64,000 nt of DNA from Comamonadaceae bacterium OS-1 (GTDB lineage: Bacteria; Pseudomonadota; Gammaproteobacteria; Burkholderiales; Burkholderiaceae_C), in assembly GCA_027923965.1 (NCBI GenBank), contig AP026969.1:3844001-3908000 (forward strand), written 5' to 3'. Positions 59,288-64,000 of this stretch are shown here, in pieces. Positions within the stretch are counted from its first letter, which is position 1. Each line of letters opens with the position of its first letter. Made by a program: the position numbers and the translations under genes. The notes under the pieces are model-generated. The model had not been told where the DNA came from and made no database searches. It saw only the letters and a program-made list of their open reading frames with translations.

Positions 59288-60656
59288 GGGGGGAATCCTC
59301 GGAATGTTGTTGTTTTTGGATGAAGGCGACAACCCGTTCCATCTGCATGAAGCGCGAGCCCTTGACCAGCACGCTGGCCATCTGGGGCAACTGGGTCTGC
59401 ACGGCGGCCAACAGCGCATCGATGCTGTCGAAGTGCTGGCCACCAAACGGGCCCAGGTGTTGGGTCAGCGGGCCCAGCGTCAAAACCTGTTCGATACCGC
59501 AGCGCTGTGCCTGGGCACCGGCTTCGGCATGGAATTGCGGGCCCTGGTCGCCCACCTCACCCATGTCCCCCAGCACCAAGAGACGCGGGCCGGGCAAGGC
59601 GGCGAGTACGGCAATAGCAGCCTGGACCGAGTCGGGGTTGGCGTTGTAGCTGTCGTCCACCACGGTCAGGCTGCGGCCACCAATCTTCACGGTCAGTGCT
59701 TTAGAGCGGCCTTTGACCGGCTCGAAGGCCGCCAGACCCTGGGCGATAGCGGCCAGCGGCACGCCTGCAGCCAGGGCGCAGGCAGCAGCGGCCAAAGAGT
59801 TCGTCACGTTGTGCAGGCCCGCAATGTGCAAGGCGTAGTCCAACCGCCCGGCAGGCGTGTGGGCACGGACTTGCCATGCGCCATCGGCCCACAGAGGCGC
59901 ATCGGCGGTCACGTCCGCAGCCACCAGCGCAAACTGCAGGCGGTGGCGCGGTGCACTTAAAGCTTGCCACAGGGGAGTGAACTCGTCGCCAGCCGGGAAC
60001 ACAGCCATGCCTTCGGCGGGCAGTGCCGCCAGCACACTGCCGTTTTCCTGGGCCACAGCTTCCACCGTTTGCATGAATTCCAGATGCTCGCGCTGGGCGT
60101 TATTGACCAGGGCCACGGTGGGCCGGGCCATGGCGGCCAGTTGGGCAATCTCACCCGGGTGGTTCATGCCCAGCTCCACCACCGCCAAACGGTGGTGGTC
60201 GCGCAAGCGCAGCAGCGTCAGAGGCACGCCAATGGCGTTGTTGTAGTTGCCCTGGGTGGTCAAAAAGGCCTCGGGCTGGGCCGCGCGCAGGATGCTGGCC
60301 ACCATTTGCGTCACGGTGGTTTTGCCGTTGCTGCCGGTCACGGCAATCAGCGGCAGATGGAACTGGGCGCGCCAACCAGTGGCCAGGGTGCCGAGTGCAG
60401 CCAGGGTGTCTGCCACTTCGATGCACGGCAAGCCAGGCAACGCGTAGCCGGGGTGGCACAGGGCGGCTACCGCGCCGCTGGCTTGCGCCTGGGCCAACAG
60501 GGTATTGGCATCAAAAGTATCGCCCTTGAGGGCCACAAACAGGTCGCCGGGTTGCAGGCTGCGGGTGTCGCTGTGCACGCGGGTGATGGCGACCGTACCG
60601 TCACCGACCAAACGTGCGTCGGGCAGCAGGGCCAGGGCTTGTTGCAGCGTCATCAT
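59277..60656 (-). CDS. murF: UDP-MurNAc-tripeptide--D-alanyl-D-alanine ligase
   Basis: A 459-residue Mur ligase adding D-Ala-D-Ala. The P-loop [15 protein letters not shown] is at ~108, [10 protein letters not shown] and [13 protein letters not shown] are MurF-specific, and [10 protein letters not shown] lies in the C-terminal domain. The ATG at 60656 overlaps the murE stop (ATGA). The longer reading frame upstream is murE in another phase. Confidence 0.95.
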   Translation of the reverse strand: MMTLQQALALLPDARLVGDGTVAITRVHSDTRSLQPGDLFVALKGDTFDANTLLAQAQASGAVAALCHPGYALPGLPCIEVADTLAALGTLATGWRAQFHLPLIAVTGSNGKTTVTQMVASILRAAQPEAFLTTQGNYNNAIGVPLTLLRLRDHHRLAVVELGMNHPGEIAQLAAMARPTVALVNNAQREHLEFMQTVEAVAQENGSVLAALPAEGMAVFPAGDEFTPLWQALSAPRHRLQFALVAADVTADAPLWADGAWQVRAHTPAGRLDYALHIAGLHNVTNSLAAAACALAAGVPLAAIAQGLAAFEPVKGRSKALTVKIGGRSLTVVDDSYNANPDSVQAAIAVLAALPGPRLLVLGDMGEVGDQGPQFHAEAGAQAQRCGIEQVLTLGPLTQHLGPFGGQHFDSIDALLAAVQTQLPQMASVLVKGSRFMQMERVVAFIQKQQHSEDSPRAA

Positions 60657-62149
60657 GCGGCGGCTCCTTGGCTGCCGACACCACGCAAGGCCAGGGCGGC
60701 TTCGGCATGGGCCTTGTCCGAGAAGGCATGCTTCACGCCCGCCACTTCTTGCGTGGTCTCGTGGCCCTTGCCTGCCAGCAGCAGCACATCGGCAGGCGCG
60801 GCCTGGGCGATGGCTTCGGCAATGGCCAGGGCGCGGTCGGCCTGCACGTGCACACAGGCGTTGTGGCTCAGGCCCAGCAGGATCTGGCTGATGATGTGTT
60901 CGGGCTTTTCGCTGCGCGGGTTGTCGCTGGTGACGAGCACCAGGTCGGCATTCTTCTCGGCCACGGCAGCCATCAGCGGGCGCTTGGAGGCATCGCGGTC
61001 GCCACCGCAGCCAAACACGCACCAGAGCTTGCCGCCACGGGCTTGCGCCAGCGGCTGCAAGGCCAGCAAGGCCTTGTCCAGCGCGTCGGGGGTGTGGGCG
61101 TAGTCGATGGCCACCAGCGGCTGGCCGGTTGGGTTGATGCAGTCCATACGGCCCGGCACCGGCAGCAGGCCGTGGCAGGCCTGGACGGCCTCATTCAGCG
61201 GTACGCCCACGGCACGCATGGCACCTATCACACCCAGCAGGTTGGCCACGTTGTAGTGGCCGATGACGGCGGTGCGCAGGCTGTGGCGCGCACCGCCCTC
61301 GACCACTTCGAAGCACAGGCCGCCGGCTTCGTAGCGGATGTTGTCGGCCTGCAGACGCGCAGCGTGGGTGCATGACAGCGTCCACACATCCAGGCCAGTC
61401 AAGGATGCGGCCAACTCCGCACCCTGCGGGTCGTCCACATTCACTACCGCCGCCTGCAGACCGGGCCAGCGGAACAGCTCGGCCTTGGCCTGCCAGTAGG
61501 CTTCGGTGCTGCCGTGGTAGTCCAGGTGGTCCTGGGTGAAATTGGTGAATACGGCCACACGGATGCGGGTGCCGTCCAGACGGCGCTCAACGATGCCAAT
61601 GCTGGAGGCCTCGATGGCGCACGCGCCCAACCCCAGGTCCACAAAACCGCGGAAGGCCTGCTGCAGGCGCACCGGGTCGGGGGTGGTCAGGCCGGTGCTC
61701 AGCACATCGGGCGGAATTCCAATACCCAAAGTGCCCACTACAGCACAAGGGGTAAGCGTGAGCAGCTCCGTTTTTGATAGCGCCTGCGCCAGCCACCAGG
61801 CAGTGGAGGTTTTGCCATTGGTGCCGGTGATGGCCAGCACATCCAGGCTGTCACTGGGGTGCTGGCAGTAGGCGGCGGCGATAGGGCCGGTGGCGGCTTT
61901 CAGGCCGCTGTAGCTGGCGACGGCGTCGCTGGCAAAACCGAAGGATTCGCTGCCCTCTTGCTCAACCAGGCAAGCTGCCGCGCCCTGGGCCAGGGCGGCC
62001 CGTACAAACTGGCGGCCATCGACAGCGGCACCCGGCCAGGCGATGAAGCCATCACCGGACTGGATGGCGCGGCTGTCCACCTGCAGGCTGCCGGTGACCC
62101 GGCTACGCAACCAGGCCACAGCTTCGACGGGGGTATGGAAATGCAGCAT
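60653..62149 (-). CDS. murE: UDP-MurNAc-L-Ala-D-Glu--2,6-diaminopimelate ligase, with in-frame repeat
   Basis: A 498-residue Mur ligase. The P-loop is [18 protein letters not shown] (residues 107-124), followed by NFTQDHLDYHG and, in the C-terminal domain, the diaminopimelate-recognising DNPRSE. Directly after the P-loop helix, residues ~123-136 (A-L-S-K-T-E-L-L-T-L-T-P-C-A) are encoded by repeat copy 14, replacing or lengthening a loop before VVGTLGIG. The frame is preserved. It must remain functional because no second murE is seen here. Confidence 0.95.
   Translation of the reverse strand: MLHFHTPVEAVAWLRSRVTGSLQVDSRAIQSGDGFIAWPGAAVDGRQFVRAALAQGAAACLVEQEGSESFGFASDAVASYSGLKAATGPIAAAYCQHPSDSLDVLAITGTNGKTSTAWWLAQALSKTELLTLTPCAVVGTLGIGIPPDVLSTGLTTPDPVRLQQAFRGFVDLGLGACAIEASSIGIVERRLDGTRIRVAVFTNFTQDHLDYHGSTEAYWQAKAELFRWPGLQAAVVNVDDPQGAELAASLTGLDVWTLSCTHAARLQADNIRYEAGGLCFEVVEGGARHSLRTAVIGHYNVANLLGVIGAMRAVGVPLNEAVQACHGLLPVPGRMDCINPTGQPLVAIDYAHTPDALDKALLALQPLAQARGGKLWCVFGCGGDRDASKRPLMAAVAEKNADLVLVTSDNPRSEKPEHIISQILLGLSHNACVHVQADRALAIAEAIAQAAPADVLLLAGKGHETTQEVAGVKHAFSDKAHAEAALALRGVGSQGAAA
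61740..61782 (+). repeat. Dispersed palindromic repeat, copy 14, inside murE
   Basis: AGCACAAGGGGTAAGCGTGAGCAGCTCC, a T-run and GATAGC. It is the right half of the family, lying wholly in the murE coding region and read in frame on the minus strand. Confidence 0.65.
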
Positions 62150-63879
62150 CAGAATGACTCGTCCACAGCTTTGGAGACCACCTGGGCCTTTACGTCCAGA
62201 TCGGGCTGCACGCCCATCATGCGCAGGGTTTGCTGCACCACTTCACTGAACACCGGAGCGGCCACGATCCCGCCGTAGTAAGAACCTGCGCTGGGTTCGT
62301 CCACCATCACCGCGACGATGATGCGCGGCTTGTTGATAGGTGCCATGCCGGTGAACCAGGAGCGGTACTTGTTGCTGGCATAGCCCTTGCCGACCTGCTT
62401 GTGCGCCGTGCCGGACTTGCCGCCCACCGAATAGCCCACGGTTTGCGCCAGCGGACCGGTGCCGCCAGGGCCTGCGGCCATTTGCAGCATTTTGCGGATG
62501 GCGGCGGCGTTGTGTGCCGAGAACACCCGCACACCCACCGCCGGTACGTCGGACTTGAGCATGGTGGCCGGAATGATTTCGCCGTCGTGGGCAAATACGG
62601 TGTACGAATGGGCCATCTGGAACAACGATGCCGACAGGCCGTAGCCGTAGGACATGGTGGCCTGCTCGATGGGCCGCCAGGTTTTCCAGGGCCGCAGGCG
62701 GCCCGACACCGCACCGGGGAAGCTGATCTGCGGCTTCTGGCCGAAACCCACCGCGGTGTAGGTGTCCCACATTTCGTGCGGGCTCATGCGCTGGGCGATC
62801 TTGGTGGCACCCACGTTGCTCGACTTCTGGATCACGCCTTCCACCGTCAACGCACCGTAGTTATGGGTATCGGTGATGGTGGAGCCGGTGACGGTGTAGC
62901 GGCCCGGCGAGGTGTCGATGATGGTTTGCGGCGTGATGCGGCCCGCCTCCAGCGCCATGCCGACGGTGATGGGCTTCATGGTGGAGCCGGGCTCGAAGGT
63001 GTCGGTCAGGGCCCGGTTGCGCAACTGCTCGCCGGTGAGATTCTTGCGCTTGTCGGGCACGTAGCTGGGGTAGTTGGCCAGCGCCAGCACTTCACCGGTG
63101 ATGGCGTCCAGCACCACCACGCTCCCGGCTTTGGCCTTGTTGGCCAGCACCGCGTCGCGCAGCTTCTGGTAGGCAAAAAACTGTACCTTGCTGTCGATAC
63201 TGAGCTGGATTTCGCGGCCATCCACCGGTGGCACCTGGTCGCCAATGTCTTCCACCACCCGGCCCATGCGGTCCTTGATGACGCGGCGCGAGCCTGGCTT
63301 GCCGCCCAGATCCTTGTTGAAAGCCAGTTCGATGCCTTCCTGGCCGTTGTCTTCCACGTCGGTGAAACCCACCACGTGGGCAATCGCCTCGCCTTCGGGG
63401 TACTGGCGCTTGTATTCCTTGCGCAAGTAGATGCCTTTGATGCCGAGTGCTGCTACTTCCCGGGTAACAGGCTCGTCCACCTGCCGCTTGATCCAGACAA
63501 AGCTCTTGTCTTCGTCCAGCTTCTTCTTCAGGTCAGCCAGCGGCATCTCCAGCAGCTTGGCCAGTTTCTTGATTTTTTCGGGGTCGTTGTCCACGTCCTC
63601 GGGAATCGCCCAGACGCTGGGCGCAATCACGCTGGACGCCAGGATCAGGCCGTTGCGGTCCAGAATGCGGCCCCGGTTGGCAGGCAGCTCCAGCGTACGG
63701 GCAAAGCGCACTTCGCCTTGCCGCTGGAAGAACGCGTTGCCAATCACCTGGATGTAGGCAGCGCGGGCGGTCAGCCCGATAAAGCCGATGGCAATGGCGG
63801 CCACCACCAGCTTGCTGCGCCAAACCGGAGTTCGGCTGGCCAGCAAGGGGCTGGACGTGTAACGTACGCTGCGGCTCAT
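62149..63879 (-). CDS. ftsI: Peptidoglycan D,D-transpeptidase FtsI (PBP3)
   Basis: A 576-residue septal class B penicillin-binding protein. The N-terminal transmembrane helix (LVVAAIAIGFIGLTARAAYI) is followed by the pedestal domain and the transpeptidase with SxxK in EPGSTMKPIT, SSN in IQKSSNVGATK and KSGT in GGKSGTAHK. All three penicillin-binding motifs are intact. It overlaps ftsL by four bases and shares one base with the murE start (TGATG). Confidence 0.96.
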   Translation of the reverse strand: MSRSVRYTSSPLLASRTPVWRSKLVVAAIAIGFIGLTARAAYIQVIGNAFFQRQGEVRFARTLELPANRGRILDRNGLILASSVIAPSVWAIPEDVDNDPEKIKKLAKLLEMPLADLKKKLDEDKSFVWIKRQVDEPVTREVAALGIKGIYLRKEYKRQYPEGEAIAHVVGFTDVEDNGQEGIELAFNKDLGGKPGSRRVIKDRMGRVVEDIGDQVPPVDGREIQLSIDSKVQFFAYQKLRDAVLANKAKAGSVVVLDAITGEVLALANYPSYVPDKRKNLTGEQLRNRALTDTFEPGSTMKPITVGMALEAGRITPQTIIDTSPGRYTVTGSTITDTHNYGALTVEGVIQKSSNVGATKIAQRMSPHEMWDTYTAVGFGQKPQISFPGAVSGRLRPWKTWRPIEQATMSYGYGLSASLFQMAHSYTVFAHDGEIIPATMLKSDVPAVGVRVFSAHNAAAIRKMLQMAAGPGGTGPLAQTVGYSVGGKSGTAHKQVGKGYASNKYRSWFTGMAPINKPRIIVAVMVDEPSAGSYYGGIVAAPVFSEVVQQTLRMMGVQPDLDVKAQVVSKAVDESF

Positions 63880-64000
63880 GGTGCCTTGGCCTCGGTAGCT
63901 TCCACCGTCACGTACTGGGTGATGGCCGGGGTGCTGGTGCGCATTTGCAGCTGCTCCTTGGCCAGCTTTTCCACCCGCAATGGCGTGGCCTGGGCACGTT
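63876..64000 (-). CDS. ftsL: Cell division protein FtsL (3' part)
   Basis: Only the last ~40 codons are in the window: a coiled-coil end (RVEKLAKEQLQMRTSTP) and ITQYVTVEATEAKAP before TGA. FtsL is a small bitopic protein that joins FtsQ and FtsB. The stop overlaps the ftsI start (ATGA), as expected at this place in the dcw cluster. Confidence 0.88.
   Translation of the reverse strand, partial: RAQATPLRVEKLAKEQLQMRTSTPAITQYVTVEATEAKAP

Noticed and set aside
5..61782. Dispersed hairpins as a CRISPR array or as ordinary terminators
   Set aside because: Copies are isolated and kilobases apart, in both orientations, and some lie inside coding sequence. Only copies 2 and 8 have a T-run suitable for termination.
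1..64000. tRNA, rRNA, prophage, insertion sequence or riboswitch
   Set aside because: No cloverleaf ends, conserved rRNA segments, transposase or integrase motifs, or recognisable riboswitch cores were seen on either strand. A covariance-model scan was not possible here.

Overview
The window is high-GC DNA that reads as a betaproteobacterial chromosome, Burkholderiales and most likely Comamonadaceae (Rhodoferax or a near relative). The basis is the complete, tightly overlapping dcw cell-division cluster followed by lpxC, a MurD with long insertions, tandem Pseudomonas-Gts-like sugar transporters, and a short palindromic repeat scattered over the whole window. The genus is inferred from protein resemblance only. 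No tRNA, rRNA, CRISPR array, phage or transposase gene was seen.

Layout. 0.05-10.8 kb: housekeeping and accessory genes (YbaK-like deacylase, GhrA, VOC protein, DUF4126 protein, two secreted proteins sharing a C-terminal module, a VapBC pair, a rubrerythrin/rubredoxin/rubredoxin reductase set, a large lipoprotein, a HAD phosphatase). 10.9-15.8 kb: a TctD/TctE-like two-component system and a Cache-HAMP-GGDEF-EAL protein. 15.8-28.3 kb: an AT-rich 650-base regulatory region and a five-gene operon: iterative type I polyketide synthase, alpha-oxoamine synthase, RND/MMPL exporter, LolA-like periplasmic protein and a predicted outer-membrane barrel. 28.3-28.6 kb: a degenerate mosaic of three pieces of the sugar locus found 3-7 kb further on. 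28.6-35.0 kb: SDR/LysR pair, two small genes, then Dabb and Gfo/Idh genes divergent from a LacI regulator and a DUF1479 oxygenase. 35.2-43.7 kb: two tandem paralogous four-gene CUT1 sugar ABC operons. 43.9-46.9 kb: acyltransferase plus CdsA-like pair, a second VapBC, ruvC. 47.0-64.0 kb, all on the minus strand: ftsL (partial), ftsI, murE, murF, mraY, murD, ftsW, murG, murC, ddl, ftsQ, ftsA, ftsZ, lpxC and a small membrane protein.

The candidate undescribed system is the 16.4-28.3 kb operon. The PKS (KS-AT-DH-structural KR-degenerate ER-KR-ACP, no thioesterase) can build a partly reduced chain. The PLP-dependent alpha-oxoamine synthase is the obvious release enzyme and would give an amino-ketone lipid by decarboxylative condensation with an amino acid. 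The RND protein, LolA-like carrier and barrel are encoded with overlapping start/stop codons and look like an inner-membrane to outer-membrane path for that product. Short TTGTATACAA-type palindromes sit upstream of this operon and of the GGDEF-EAL gene.

The second broad signal is a ~50-base hairpin repeat with at least 14 copies. Two copies lie in frame inside murE and a transporter ATPase gene, one spans the murC/ddl junction, and others carry start or stop codons of neighbouring genes.
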